From positions 1 to 64,000 of the forward strand of contig JAEWMQ010000024.1 of the NCBI GenBank assembly GCA_023393125.1: a stretch of DNA of 64,000 bases. Reading direction: 5' to 3'. Positions 18,045 to 27,899 of this stretch are shown here, in pieces. Within the stretch, counting starts at the first letter, position 1, and every line of letters begins with the position of its first letter. The translations under genes and the position numbers were made by a program. The notes beneath the pieces are model-generated. The model was not told the DNA's origin. It did no database searches and worked only from the letters and a program-made list of their open reading frames with translations. The stretch comes from Bacillota bacterium (lineage in GTDB: Bacteria > Bacillota > Clostridia > Lachnospirales > Cellulosilyticaceae).

Positions 18045-18273
18045 GAATTAAAAATAGGAATGAAGAATTTATAGCAAAAAGGCACTACATTATTCATTAT
18101 TAATTTTTCATTCTTCATTGTTTTAATTTATAAAACTAAATAGTGATAGAGCGACGAGGTATGTTATAAGACGGAGTAGGTTTTATAACATACCTTTTTC
18201 GTACTTTCTGGTGCTATATTGCCATTTACATTTATGTTATAATGGAGAGAGAAAAGAGAAAGGAGTTAAGTAG
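18045..18273 (+). terminator. Terminator and short inverted repeats before dnaE
   Basis: At 18157-18199 a 13-bp stem (aggtatgttataa and complement) is followed by TTTTTC, a good terminator. Before it lies a low-complexity stretch rich in aattaagaat units. Its arms aatgaagaat (18059-18068) and attcttcatt (18110-18119) form a second inverted repeat of the kind left by small mobile repeats. A TATAAT (18235-18240) with AAGGAG at 18260 introduces dnaE. Confidence 0.7.
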
Positions 18274-21200
18274 GTGATGATAACGAATTTTACCCATCTC
18301 CATGTGCATACTGAGTATAGCTTATTAGACGGTTCAGCTAAAATTAATGATTTACTAGATCGCACTAAAGAATTAGGTATGGACAGTATTGCAATTACAG
18401 ATCATGGTGTGATGTTTGGTGCAATAGATTTTTATAAAGCAGCAAAGCAAAGAGACATTAAACCCATTATAGGATGTGAAGTCTACTTAGCTGCACGTAC
18501 TCGTTTTGATAAAGAGCCAGTAGATGCGAGGTCTTATCACTTGGTTTTATTAGCTGAGAATAATAAAGGCTATCAAAACCTTATCAAGATGGTTTCTACT
18601 GGTTTTATAGAAGGCTTTTATAGAAGGCCTCGTATAGATATAGAGCTTCTACGTGAGCATCATGAAGGACTTATTGCTTTAGGGGCTTGTCTTGCAGGAC
18701 CAGTCAGTAGAAGATTATTAAATGATAACTACGAAGAAGCTAAATCAGCAGCTCTTTCTTTAGAAGAGGTTATGGGAAAAGGCAACTTCTTTTTAGAAAT
18801 ACAAGATCATGGACTTAAAGATCAACAAAAAGTTAATCAGCTTACCTTGCGTTTAGCAGAAGAAACAGGTATTCCTATAGTAGCTACTAATGATGTGCAC
18901 TATATTAAGGATGAAGATGCTAATCCACATGAAGTACTTTTGTGTATTCAAACAGGAAAAACTATGGAAGATGAAGATCGTATGATCTATGAAGGCGGTC
19001 AATTTTATTTAAAAAGTCCAAGTGAAATGGCTGCACTTTTTCCTTATGCAGAAGAAGCTTTAAAAAATACCAACAAGATAGCAGAGCGTTGTAATGTAGA
19101 TTTTACCTTTCATGAGCTGAAGTTACCAAAGTTTGATGTGCCAGAAGGAAAAACAGCAGAGGCCTTTTTAAGAGAGCGTTGTTATGAAGGGCTTAGAAGA
19201 CGTTATGAAACTATTACACCAGAGCTTGAGGAACGATTAGAATATGAGTTAGGTATCATTATTCAAATGGGCTTTGTAGATTACTTCCTTATAGTAGGGG
19301 ATTTTATTAAATATGCCAAAGATAATAATATTCCTGTAGGCCCAGGAAGAGGTTCAGCTGCCGGTAGTATTGTAGCTTATACCTTAGAGATTACTAATAT
19401 TGATCCTATTAAGTATCAACTTCTTTTTGAGCGTTTTCTTAATCCGGAACGTGTAAGTATGCCTGATATTGATATTGATTTTTGCTATGAAAGAAGACAA
19501 GAAGTAATAGAATATGTTATTCGTAAATATGGTGCAGATAGGGTAGCGCAAATTGTAACCTTTGGAACCTTAGCAGCAAGGGCCGTTATCAGAGATGTAG
19601 GGCGTGCCATTAATATGCCTTATGCAGATGTAGATAAAGTGGCTAAAATGATTCCTAATGAGCTTAAGATTACGATTAAAAAAGCTTTGGACATGAATGA
19701 TGAGCTAAGAGATCTTTATAATACGAATGAACAGATTAAATATTTGTTAGATACATCTATGAAACTAGAAGGACTTCCTCGTCATTCTTCCATGCATGCA
19801 GCAGGGGTTGTTATTTCTAATAAACCTGTAGTGGAATATGTTCCTCTCAATGCCAGTGATGGTGTTGTGACAACACAGTATCCAATGACCACATTAGAAG
19901 AGCTAGGGCTTTTAAAGATGGACTTTTTAGGACTTCGAACGCTAACTGTTATTGATAATGCTGTAAAATTAGTGAAGAAGAACCACGGTATAGATATTGA
20001 TATTGAGAAGATTGATGATCATGATTCAAAGGTTTATGAACTGATTGCTTCAGGGAATACAGAAGGTATTTTCCAATTAGAAAGTGCTGGTATGAAAAAT
20101 TTCATGAAGGAATTAGCACCTACTTGTTTAGAAGATATTATTGCTGGAGTTTCTTTATATCGTCCAGGGCCGATGGACTTCATCCCTAAATATGTACAAG
20201 GGAAGAGAGATGCCAATAGTATTACTTATACCCACCCCGCTTTAGAGCCTATCCTAGAAAATACTTATGGGTGTATTGTTTATCAGGAACAGGTTATGCA
20301 AATTGTACGAGACTTAGGTGGTTATAGTTTAGGACGAAGTGACCTTTTAAGACGTGCTATGGGTAAAAAGAAAATTGACGTCATGAATAAAGAACGTGAA
20401 ATTTTCTTATATGGTGATGGAGATAGTGTACCAGGTTGTGTGAAAAATAATATTCCGGCTGAAATTGGAAATAAAATATTTGATGAGATGGTAGACTTTG
20501 CAAAGTATGCCTTTAATAAATCTCATGCAGCTGCTTATGCTGTTGTAGCTTATCAAACGGCTTATTTAAAGACTTACTATAAAGTAGAGTTTATGGCAGC
20601 GCTTATGACATCAGTTATGGATGTAACTTCTAAGATTACTGGCTATATGGAAACTTGTAAGCGAATGAATATTGAGGTACTATCACCAGATATTAATGAA
20701 GGACATGCTTATTTTGATGCAAAAGGTGACAAAATCATTTATGGATTAGCTGCCATTAAAAATGTAGGTAAAAATGTAATTGAACGTATTGTAGAAGAAA
20801 GGGAGCGAGGTGGACGCTTCAAAAGCTTGACGGATTTCTATAATCGTATGGAAAGTAAAGACACCAATAAACGTAGCATTGAAAGTCTGATTCTAGCAGG
20901 TGCGTTTGATCATTTAGGTGGTAAACGTAGCCAATATATGGCGGTGTATAAACAAATTGCTAATGGCATTAGCTTAAATCGTAAAAATAATATTCAGGGA
21001 CAAATAGACTTATTTGGAATGGGAAGCCAAGAGGTTGTAGAAGATAAAGATCATTTACCAGACATTCCAGAGTTCGATAGTAAAGAATTATTAAACTATG
21101 AAAAAGAGGTCATGGGTATTTATTTAAGTGGTCATCCTTTAGATAAAGTGAGAGGAAGCTTAGAACGCTATATTAGCTTAACAAGTGACCAGCTTGTACC

Positions 21201-21738
21201 AACTAATGAGGAAGAAACCGAAGTGGAAGAAATTTATGACGGGAAACGTGTAGTAGTAGGTGGTATTCTTATAGAGAAAAAAGTGATTTTTACGAAACAA
21301 AATAAAAAAATGGCATTCTTGACTTTAGAAGATACTAGAGGAATGATGGAAATTGTTGTTTTTCCTAATTCCTTTGAAAAGTTTAGTGCTTTTCCAGAAG
21401 ACAGTGTATTTATTATAAGAGGACGTATTTCTATAAAGGAAGAAACAGCTGCTGTTATATTAGCTGAAGAAATAACTACTTTAGAAGAATTAGCTCAGCC
21501 AAAAGAAGAGTCATACGTACTCTTAGAGCTTGATGAAAGCCAAAGAACAAAAGAAGTAAGAGATCAATTATTACACATATTCCAAAATTATAAAGGGAAA
21601 ACAAAAATTATCGTTCAAAATAGCGAAGACGGCATGCAAAAAGCCTTTCCGGCTAAATATAATGTACAAATTTGTGACGAGTTTGTAAAAAAAATAACAA
21701 ATTTACTAGGAAAAGAACGTGTGACAATTAAGAATTAA
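18274..21738 (+). CDS. dnaE: DNA polymerase III alpha subunit
   Basis: A 1154-residue replicative polymerase subunit of the DnaE class. A PHP domain opens the protein (HLHVHTEYSLLDGSAKI) and continues with ITDHGVMFGAIDFYKAA. The polymerase core has VGPGRGSAAGSIVAYTL and the catalytic acidic cluster MPDIDIDFCYERRQEV near residue 395-405. Downstream are the YRPGPMDFIPKYV and YQEQVMQIVRDLGGYSLG motifs, a helix-hairpin-helix segment, an OB-fold around 990-1075 and a short C-terminal domain. GTG 18274 or ATG 18277 can serve as start, both near AAGGAG. Length fits full DnaE, not PolC. Many Firmicutes carry both polymerases, with DnaE extending primers. Confidence 0.96.
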   Translation: MMITNFTHLHVHTEYSLLDGSAKINDLLDRTKELGMDSIAITDHGVMFGAIDFYKAAKQRDIKPIIGCEVYLAARTRFDKEPVDARSYHLVLLAENNKGYQNLIKMVSTGFIEGFYRRPRIDIELLREHHEGLIALGACLAGPVSRRLLNDNYEEAKSAALSLEEVMGKGNFFLEIQDHGLKDQQKVNQLTLRLAEETGIPIVATNDVHYIKDEDANPHEVLLCIQTGKTMEDEDRMIYEGGQFYLKSPSEMAALFPYAEEALKNTNKIAERCNVDFTFHELKLPKFDVPEGKTAEAFLRERCYEGLRRRYETITPELEERLEYELGIIIQMGFVDYFLIVGDFIKYAKDNNIPVGPGRGSAAGSIVAYTLEITNIDPIKYQLLFERFLNPERVSMPDIDIDFCYERRQEVIEYVIRKYGADRVAQIVTFGTLAARAVIRDVGRAINMPYADVDKVAKMIPNELKITIKKALDMNDELRDLYNTNEQIKYLLDTSMKLEGLPRHSSMHAAGVVISNKPVVEYVPLNASDGVVTTQYPMTTLEELGLLKMDFLGLRTLTVIDNAVKLVKKNHGIDIDIEKIDDHDSKVYELIASGNTEGIFQLESAGMKNFMKELAPTCLEDIIAGVSLYRPGPMDFIPKYVQGKRDANSITYTHPALEPILENTYGCIVYQEQVMQIVRDLGGYSLGRSDLLRRAMGKKKIDVMNKEREIFLYGDGDSVPGCVKNNIPAEIGNKIFDEMVDFAKYAFNKSHAAAYAVVAYQTAYLKTYYKVEFMAALMTSVMDVTSKITGYMETCKRMNIEVLSPDINEGHAYFDAKGDKIIYGLAAIKNVGKNVIERIVEERERGGRFKSLTDFYNRMESKDTNKRSIESLILAGAFDHLGGKRSQYMAVYKQIANGISLNRKNNIQGQIDLFGMGSQEVVEDKDHLPDIPEFDSKELLNYEKEVMGIYLSGHPLDKVRGSLERYISLTSDQLVPTNEEETEVEEIYDGKRVVVGGILIEKKVIFTKQNKKMAFLTLEDTRGMMEIVVFPNSFEKFSAFPEDSVFIIRGRISIKEETAAVILAEEITTLEELAQPKEESYVLLELDESQRTKEVRDQLLHIFQNYKGKTKIIVQNSEDGMQKAFPAKYNVQICDEFVKKITNLLGKERVTIKN

Positions 21739-21883
21739 GGATAAGGTATTGCTATTTAAACACGTTTTAAGTACAATAAAAAAGGTTAATAGCTTTGAAA
21801 ATAAGTCATATTTCTTTGTGATTATCAACCTGTTACATGCAAGGAAACAGTGAAAATTAAAACAACCATAAGGGGGTTATTTT

Positions 21884-22855
21884 ATGAGTAAAAAAGTCAA
21901 CACAATCGGCGTATTAACAAGCGGCGGAGATGCACCAGGAATGAATGCTGCCATTCGTTCTGTAGTACGTGTTGCAACAGCACGTGGCATCAAAGTTATG
22001 GGAATTAATAAAGGATATAATGGGTTACTAGCAGGAGATGTTGTTGAGTTAACACCAAGAAGTGTATCTGATATCGTACAACGTGGTGGTACAATTCTTC
22101 AAACAGCACGTTGTCTAGAATTTGTCAAACCTGAAGGTCAAGCACGTGGTGCTGAAATGTGTAAAGTGTTTGGTATTGATGGTCTTGTTGTTATTGGTGG
22201 AGATGGTTCTTTCCAAGGAGCAGAAAAACTTGCGAACTTAGGCATTAATACTATTGGTATTCCAGGAACAATTGACCTTGATATTGCTTGTACAGAATAT
22301 ACAATTGGTTTTGATACAGCTGTTAACACAGCAATGGATGCTATTAATAAAATTCGTGACACTTCAACTTCACACCAAAGATGTTCTATCGTTGAAGTAA
22401 TGGGTAGAAATGCAGGTTATATTGCTTTATGGTGTGGTATTGGTTCAGGTGCTGAAATGGTACTTATTCCAGAAAAAGAAAGACCAACAGATGAAGAAAT
22501 TATCAAACAAATCCTTGAAAATAAACATCATGGTAAAAAACACTGCTTAATTATTGTTGCTGAGGGTGTAGGTGGTAGTGAAGCACTTGCTAAGAAAGTA
22601 GAGCAAGTAACAGGTATTGAAACTCGTGCAACTATTTTAGGTCATTTCCAAAGAGGTGGTTCACCAACAGCAGTTGACCGTTTACATGCTTCTATGATGG
22701 GAGCAAAAGCAGTTGACTTACTTTGCGAAGGTAAAGCAAAACGTGTTGTTGCTTATGTAAAAGGTGAATATGTAGATTATGACATCAATGAAGCACTTGC
22801 AATGAAAAAGAATGTTGATGAATATATGTATGAAGTAAGTCAATTACTTGTATAA
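21884..22855 (+). CDS. pfkA: ATP-dependent 6-phosphofructokinase
   Basis: A 323-residue enzyme that converts fructose-6-phosphate plus ATP to fructose-1,6-bisphosphate. TSGGDAPGMNAAIR (12-25) and GGDGSFQGA (105-113) bind ATP, the Gly in GGDGS marking the ATP type. MGRNAGYIA follows. The substrate motif reads PGTIDLD (127-133), whereas most enzymes have PGTIDND, so Asn is replaced by Leu132. The next residues are IACTEYTIGFDTA. Length is standard. It starts 58 bp before pyk, and TAAGGGGG lies before the ATG. Together with pyk it forms a glycolytic operon. The PPi-type enzyme at 8245 is a second isoform. Confidence 0.94.
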   Translation: MSKKVNTIGVLTSGGDAPGMNAAIRSVVRVATARGIKVMGINKGYNGLLAGDVVELTPRSVSDIVQRGGTILQTARCLEFVKPEGQARGAEMCKVFGIDGLVVIGGDGSFQGAEKLANLGINTIGIPGTIDLDIACTEYTIGFDTAVNTAMDAINKIRDTSTSHQRCSIVEVMGRNAGYIALWCGIGSGAEMVLIPEKERPTDEEIIKQILENKHHGKKHCLIIVAEGVGGSEALAKKVEQVTGIETRATILGHFQRGGSPTAVDRLHASMMGAKAVDLLCEGKAKRVVAYVKGEYVDYDINEALAMKKNVDEYMYEVSQLLV

Positions 22856-22913
22856 GAATAATAGATGATAGCTTTTAAACTACATTATCGTGGATAAGCC
22901 AGGGGGGGCAGCA

Positions 22914-24683
22914 ATGCGCAAAACTAAGATTATTTGTACATTAGGACCTAAGACCAGAGACGTAGACAATATCAGAAAAATTATTGAGACAGGTGCGGAT
23001 GCGATTCGTATCAACTTTTCACATGATGATCATAAAATTCATGGAGAAACCGTTAAACGTGTTATTAAGGTAAGAGAAGAGCTTGGAAAACCTATTCCTC
23101 TTATTTTAGATACTAAAGGGCCAGAAATTAGAACTGGTGTGATGAAAGATGACTTAGACCATAAGTTGAACATCGGAGATAATTTTACCTTAACAACAGA
23201 GGACATTGAAGGTGATGGCAAGCGTGTAAGTGTAACTTATAAAAATCTACCTTTTGACTTAAAAAGAGGTAGCCGTATTTTAATTGACGATGGTCTGATT
23301 GAACTTCGAGTTAAGAATTTAACGGATACTGAAATTGAATGTAATGTTGTCAATGGTGGGCTATTAGGTTCAAGAAAAGGGGTTAATATCCCAGATGTAT
23401 TTGTTAATTTACCTGCACTTACTGAAAAAGATATTGCAGATGTAGAATTTGCACCAAAGGCAGGTTTTGACTATATTGCTGCCTCTTTTATCCGCTGTGC
23501 TGCTGATATTATTAAAATCCGTCAAGTGCTAGAAAAAGTGGGCGGAAGTGACATTCAAATTATTGCTAAAATTGAAAATAGAGATGGTGTAAATAACATT
23601 GATGAAATCATAGAAGTAGCAGATGCTATTATGGTTGCTAGAGGTGACTTAGGTGTAGAGATTCCTACAGAAGAAGTGCCTATTGTTCAAAAAGAACTTA
23701 TTAAAAAAGCTAATAAAGCAGGCAAACCTGTTATAACTGCGACACAAATGTTAGATTCTATGATTCGTAATCCTAGGCCTACAAGAGCAGAGACAACAGA
23801 TGTTGCTAACGCTATTTTTGATGGAACTAGTGCTATTATGCTTTCGGGAGAAACGGCTAAAGGAGATTATCCTTTAGAAGCTATTCAAACGATGGCTAAA
23901 ATTGCTATGACAGCAGAAGCTGTTGTGGCTAAACAAGCACAAGAGACTTTAATTAGTAAAAGCTATGGTATTAGTATGACAAATGCAGTAAGTCATGCAA
24001 CTTGTAGTGCAGCTAAGGAATTAGATGCAGCATGTATCATTAGTATTACTAAATCTGGTTATACTGCACGTTCTATTTCTAAATTTAAACCAAACTGCCG
24101 TATTGTAGGGTGTACCAATAATCAAAGAGTACTTAGACAACTGAACTTAGTCTGGGGTTGTACACCTGTACTCATTGATCCTAAAGCAGGTGCTTCTACA
24201 GATGAAACATTTGCATTAGCTGTTCAAAAAGTAGAAGAGCTTAAGCTGGCTAATCAAGGTGATGTAATTGTTTTATCAGCAGGAGTACCATTAGGTGCAG
24301 AAGGTACAAGCAATATTATGAAAGTACAATACGTGGGAAACGTCCTGACTAAAGGAATGGGTTTCGGCAATAAGGCTATTACAGGGCGTGCTAGCGTCAT
24401 TAAAGTATTAGATGAAGCGGATCAATATTTTAAACAAGGTGATATTTTAGTAGCTCATAAAACGAGCAATGAATATTTATCTTATATGAAGAAAGCAAGC
24501 GCCATTGTTATAGAAGAAAGCGCACTTGAAGAAAATAATCATGCTGTAATTGTAGGAAGAGCTTTGGACATTCCTGTTGTTATTGGAGCTAATGGAATTA
24601 TAGAAGGACTTAAAAATGCTACCGTTATTACTGTAGATAGCAGAAATGGCTATATCTATAATGGCGTAGTGCATAAAGGATAA
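22914..24683 (+). CDS. pyk: Pyruvate kinase with C-terminal PEP-utiliser domain
   Basis: A 589-residue pyruvate kinase that turns phosphoenolpyruvate and ADP into pyruvate and ATP. MRKTKIICTLGPKTRD opens the barrel. RINFSHDDH, the Lys of IIAKIENRDGV, VARGDLGVEIP and ATQMLDSMIRNPRPTRAE are diagnostic. After residue about 475 an extra domain (ILVAHKTSNEYLSYM to VVIGANGIIEGL) resembles the mobile phosphohistidine domain, as in Bacillus pyruvate kinase. It lacks the His-containing TGG-T-H motif. I place the start at ATG 22914 because the run of six Gs at 22903-22908 is the ribosome site; the GTG at 22890 lies before it. It is operonic with pfkA. Confidence 0.95.
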   Translation: MRKTKIICTLGPKTRDVDNIRKIIETGADAIRINFSHDDHKIHGETVKRVIKVREELGKPIPLILDTKGPEIRTGVMKDDLDHKLNIGDNFTLTTEDIEGDGKRVSVTYKNLPFDLKRGSRILIDDGLIELRVKNLTDTEIECNVVNGGLLGSRKGVNIPDVFVNLPALTEKDIADVEFAPKAGFDYIAASFIRCAADIIKIRQVLEKVGGSDIQIIAKIENRDGVNNIDEIIEVADAIMVARGDLGVEIPTEEVPIVQKELIKKANKAGKPVITATQMLDSMIRNPRPTRAETTDVANAIFDGTSAIMLSGETAKGDYPLEAIQTMAKIAMTAEAVVAKQAQETLISKSYGISMTNAVSHATCSAAKELDAACIISITKSGYTARSISKFKPNCRIVGCTNNQRVLRQLNLVWGCTPVLIDPKAGASTDETFALAVQKVEELKLANQGDVIVLSAGVPLGAEGTSNIMKVQYVGNVLTKGMGFGNKAITGRASVIKVLDEADQYFKQGDILVAHKTSNEYLSYMKKASAIVIEESALEENNHAVIVGRALDIPVVIGANGIIEGLKNATVITVDSRNGYIYNGVVHKG

Positions 24684-24688
24684 ATAAT

Positions 24689-24717
24689 AAAGGGGCTATC
24701 TATAAGATAGCTCCTTT
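24689..24717 (+). terminator. Terminator of pfkA-pyk
   Basis: A 12- to 13-bp stem (aaaggggctatct / gatagctccttt, one imperfection) with a four-base loop, six bases beyond the pyk stop. The T-run is short. Confidence 0.75.
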
Positions 24718-24834
24718 CTATTTTAAATGAATGATGGCAAGTATTTTATTAAAAAAGTGGTCAAGGTAGATATTTTTAGAAATATAGTATAAAATAAGTA
24801 AAAAGTTCATTTACTAGTTTAAGGAGAGAAATAG

Positions 24835-26256
24835 ATGAAACAGAGTGAGGCACCAGGGTTTATTAAAGTAAAGCGAGGCTTTATACAAAGACAGAATTTT
24901 CATCCCGCACAGATTTTAGTAGGTGGCTTTTTAATAGTGATTTTTTTAGGGACGTTACTGTTATCACTGCCTATTAGTGCAGCAAATGGTGAAGCAACCC
25001 CTTTGATAGATGCGTTGTTTACTACTACTTCAGCTGTGTGTGTAACAGGCTTAACGGTTGTGAATACATCCACACATTGGAGCAGCTTTGGTAAGACGGT
25101 TATTTTATTTTGTATTCAAATTGGTGGGCTAGGGTTTATGACTCTAGTAAGTATGTTATTTGTTGTTTTAGGAAAAAGAATTACACTTAAAAATAGGCTT
25201 ATTATGCAAGAAGCGCTTAACTTCGATACAACAGCAGGTATTGTTCGCTTTACCAAGCATATTGTAAAAGGAACATTACTAGTAGAAGGAATAGGTGCAT
25301 TTTTATTGTGTTTTGTATTTATTCCTGACTATGGCTTTGTAAAGGGCATAATTTATTCTATTTTTCATTCGATTTCTGCTTTCTGTAACGCTGGCTTTGA
25401 CTTAATAGGAGCAAATAGTTTAACACCTTATGTAGGGAATAGCATAGTTAATCTAGTTATTATGTCATTGATTGTAGTAGGTGGACTTGGATTTAGCGTA
25501 TGGATTGATACGTATAAGGTGATTAGAGGAAAACTAAAAGCACCTAAGCATTTTAAATGGGGACAAGCCCTTAATAAAATGTCTGTGCATACTAGGCTAG
25601 TATGGATTTTAACCATAGGATTACTTTTGATTGGATTTATTATGATATTTGTTTTGGAATATAAAAATCCAGGGACTTTAGGTCCCTTAACATTAAAAGA
25701 AAAGATTTATGCGGCCATGTTTCAATCTGTTTCACCACGTACAGCTGGTTTTCTTACCATTGATCTGGCTAGTTTAACAGATACTTCAAAACTAGTAACA
25801 ATAATACTTATGTTTATTGGTGGGTCACCTGCAGGTACGGCTGGGGGAATTAAAACAGTTACATTAGGTGTTCTTGTTTTATGTGCTATTTCTACGATTA
25901 AAGGTAATGAACAAATTACAGTATTTAAAAAAAGAATTCCCTTTCAAATCATTACACGTGCATTAACAATCATTATGATTTCAGTTATGCTTGTATTTAC
26001 AGTTGTAGGTATTTTAAGTTTATCTGAAGATTTTACCTTTATGGAGATTCTTTTTGAAACAATATCCGCTTTTGCGACGGTAGGTACAACTTTAGGTATC
26101 ACGCCGTTATTAAGTATGACAGGAAAGATAACAATTATTATTGTAATGTTTATTGGTAGGTTAGGTCCTATTACAATGGCTGTGGCACTTATGGTAAGGC
26201 AAGGTAAAAATAAAGGAAATATTCAATATCCAGAAGAAAAGATTATGGTTGGATAA
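24835..26256 (+). CDS. ktrB: Potassium uptake channel subunit, TrkH/KtrB family
   Basis: A 473-residue integral membrane protein with about ten hydrophobic segments and the four-fold P-loop plan of Trk/Ktr potassium translocators. Selectivity-filter segments centre on Gly in TTSAVCVTGLTVV, HSISAFCNAGFDLIG, SVSPRTAGFLTIDL and AFATVGTTLGITP. It carries K+ (possibly with Na+) into the cell, gated by a cytoplasmic RCK ring. The ring subunit is encoded 15 bp downstream. A Ktr name is preferred because the partner has only one RCK unit of 220 residues. Confidence 0.92.
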   Translation: MKQSEAPGFIKVKRGFIQRQNFHPAQILVGGFLIVIFLGTLLLSLPISAANGEATPLIDALFTTTSAVCVTGLTVVNTSTHWSSFGKTVILFCIQIGGLGFMTLVSMLFVVLGKRITLKNRLIMQEALNFDTTAGIVRFTKHIVKGTLLVEGIGAFLLCFVFIPDYGFVKGIIYSIFHSISAFCNAGFDLIGANSLTPYVGNSIVNLVIMSLIVVGGLGFSVWIDTYKVIRGKLKAPKHFKWGQALNKMSVHTRLVWILTIGLLLIGFIMIFVLEYKNPGTLGPLTLKEKIYAAMFQSVSPRTAGFLTIDLASLTDTSKLVTIILMFIGGSPAGTAGGIKTVTLGVLVLCAISTIKGNEQITVFKKRIPFQIITRALTIIMISVMLVFTVVGILSLSEDFTFMEILFETISAFATVGTTLGITPLLSMTGKITIIIVMFIGRLGPITMAVALMVRQGKNKGNIQYPEEKIMVG

Positions 26257-26271
26257 TAGAGGAGGATTATT

Positions 26272-26934
26272 GTGAAAGCAAAACAATTTGTTGTATTTGG
26301 ACTAGGGCGATTTGGAAGTAGCCTTGCGACTACATTAGCAGATGCGGGCTATGAAGTAATGGGTGTAGATAGCTGCGAAGAAAAAGTACAAGATATATCA
26401 CCCATTGTTACTCAAGCGGTACAAGCAGATGTAACAGATATTGATACGCTTCGTTCATTAGGAATTCGTAATTTTGATGTGGCTGTTGTAGCCATTGGGA
26501 AGGATATGCAGTCTAGTATCATGACGACTTTGCTTTTAAAAGAAATGGGTATTCCTTATGTAGTGGCTAAAGCAAGTACTGAAATCCACCAAAGAGTATT
26601 AGAAAAAATAGGGGCAGATCGCATTATTTTACCTGAAAGAGATATGGGAAAACGTATTGCAACTAACCTTATGGCTGGAAATATTATTGATTATATCCAA
26701 CTTTCACGTGATTACAGTATCATGGAAATCTCTATTTTGCCACAATGGAAGAGTCGTAGTATCAAAGACATTAATATTCGTGCGAAATATAACATTAATG
26801 TGATTGCAGTGGAAAGAGATGGAGATATTAACATAACACCTGGCCCAGACTTTATTTTAGAAGAAAATGATTTATTAGTGGTAGTAGGTAATAATAAATC
26901 TATTCAAGAATTGGAAGCTAAAAGATATGAATAA
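26272..26934 (+). CDS. ktrA: Potassium uptake regulatory subunit (RCK), TrkA/KtrA family
   Basis: A 220-residue cytosolic regulator. The N-terminal RCK_N Rossmann domain has FVVFGLGRFGSSLATTLADA and, after the second strand, the acidic residue of VMGVDS, which binds the nucleotide ribose. RCK_C occupies about 135-220 (SIKDINIRAKYNINVIAVER, LEENDLLVVVGNN). Octamers gate KtrB in response to ATP/ADP and c-di-AMP in related proteins. The start is GTG at 26272 with GAGGAG before it. Its end overlaps the next gene by eight bases. Confidence 0.92.
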   Translation: MKAKQFVVFGLGRFGSSLATTLADAGYEVMGVDSCEEKVQDISPIVTQAVQADVTDIDTLRSLGIRNFDVAVVAIGKDMQSSIMTTLLLKEMGIPYVVAKASTEIHQRVLEKIGADRIILPERDMGKRIATNLMAGNIIDYIQLSRDYSIMEISILPQWKSRSIKDINIRAKYNINVIAVERDGDINITPGPDFILEENDLLVVVGNNKSIQELEAKRYE

Positions 26935-27706
26935 AAAACAAATAACAAGTCCTCAAAATCAAATTATTAAAAAGATTAAAGAACTACAAAAAAAGAAAAG
27001 TGTACGTAAATCAGAAGGTTTATTTGTAATAGAGGGCATACGAGGGGTCAAAGAGATTCCAGTAGGTGTCAAAATAAAATATCTGATTACAACGCCTGAG
27101 GTAGAGGAGAAAGAGTTGGGTACTATTCAGCCAGAGGAATGGCTAGAAGTATCCAAGGAGATATATAAAACAATCAGTGATACCCAGTCACCCCAAGGTG
27201 CTATGGCAGTTGCTTATATGCCAACTTATGAGTTAAACAATTTAAAAATTGAAAAAGGTCATTATCTTGTCCTAGAGAATTTACAAGATCCAGGGAATCT
27301 AGGGACCATTATTAGAACGGCTCATGCTTTTGATTTTAAAGGCGTTTTCATTACAAAAGGTTCTGTAGACCTGTATAGCCCAAAAGTAGTACGTTCTACC
27401 ATGAGTTCATTGTTTCACATGCCTATTATAATAGATGAAGAAATAGAGACTTATATGAACTTTTTAAAGCAAAAGGATGTTACTTTATATACAACTGCAC
27501 TTAAATCTGAGGCTCAGCCAATCTATGAGGTAACCTTCGAAGAAAAGGCGGCTATTATTATTGGTAATGAAGGTAATGGTGTTTCGGAGGCAGTATTAGA
27601 AAAAACAGAGCGCACAATGATTATTCCTATGCCAGGGGGAGCAGAATCGTTAAATGCTTCAGTGGCAGCTTCAATATGTATGTATGAGGTTACCAAAAAA
27701 AGATAG
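26927..27706 (+). CDS. TrmH/SpoU-family RNA 2'-O-methyltransferase
   Basis: A 259-residue SPOUT methyltransferase with the usual N-terminal substrate-binding domain (about 5-95, with VRKSEGLFVIEGIRGVKE). The knotted catalytic domain has LVLENLQDPGNLGTIIRTAH (motif 1), IIIGNEGNGVS (motif 2) and IPMPGGAESLNASVAASICM (motif 3). These proteins methylate ribose in rRNA or tRNA using SAM. The exact nucleotide is unknown, with 23S rRNA most common for this domain plan. It overlaps ktrA and is thus translationally coupled, although the functions seem unrelated. The stop lies inside the terminator stem. Confidence 0.9.
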   Translation: MNKKQITSPQNQIIKKIKELQKKKSVRKSEGLFVIEGIRGVKEIPVGVKIKYLITTPEVEEKELGTIQPEEWLEVSKEIYKTISDTQSPQGAMAVAYMPTYELNNLKIEKGHYLVLENLQDPGNLGTIIRTAHAFDFKGVFITKGSVDLYSPKVVRSTMSSLFHMPIIIDEEIETYMNFLKQKDVTLYTTALKSEAQPIYEVTFEEKAAIIIGNEGNGVSEAVLEKTERTMIIPMPGGAESLNASVAASICMYEVTKKR

Positions 27707-27733
27707 TTTCTTAAGGAACTATCTTTTTTGGTA
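27691..27733 (+). terminator. Terminator of ktrBA-trmH
   Basis: An 18-bp stem (taccaaaaaaagatagtt and its complement) with a short loop. The stop codon of the methyltransferase lies within the left arm. Confidence 0.85.
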
Positions 27734-27866
27734 ACAGGAAAATAATACTTTTCTGTAGTACCAAATGTACTACTTATTTTATGTATAGCACCAGATGCAT
27801 TAGAAGAATTAAAGTATTATATTGATCCTAATAATCTCTTCTAGGATATTTTAAACGATTTGGTTC

Positions 27867-27895
27867 TTGACAAAGTGAAAAATAGTTCATATAAT
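27867..27895 (+). promoter_or_regulatory. Vegetative promoter of asnS
   Basis: A perfect consensus: TTGACA (27867-27872), 17-bp spacer, TATAAT (27890-27895). It precedes the T-box leader. Confidence 0.9.
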
Positions 27896-27899
27896 GTTA

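Noticed and set aside
18031..18129. Small mobile repeat (MITE-like) before dnaE
   Set aside because: The aatgaagaat / attcttcatt arms are short and lie in low-complexity DNA; no target-site duplication was found.
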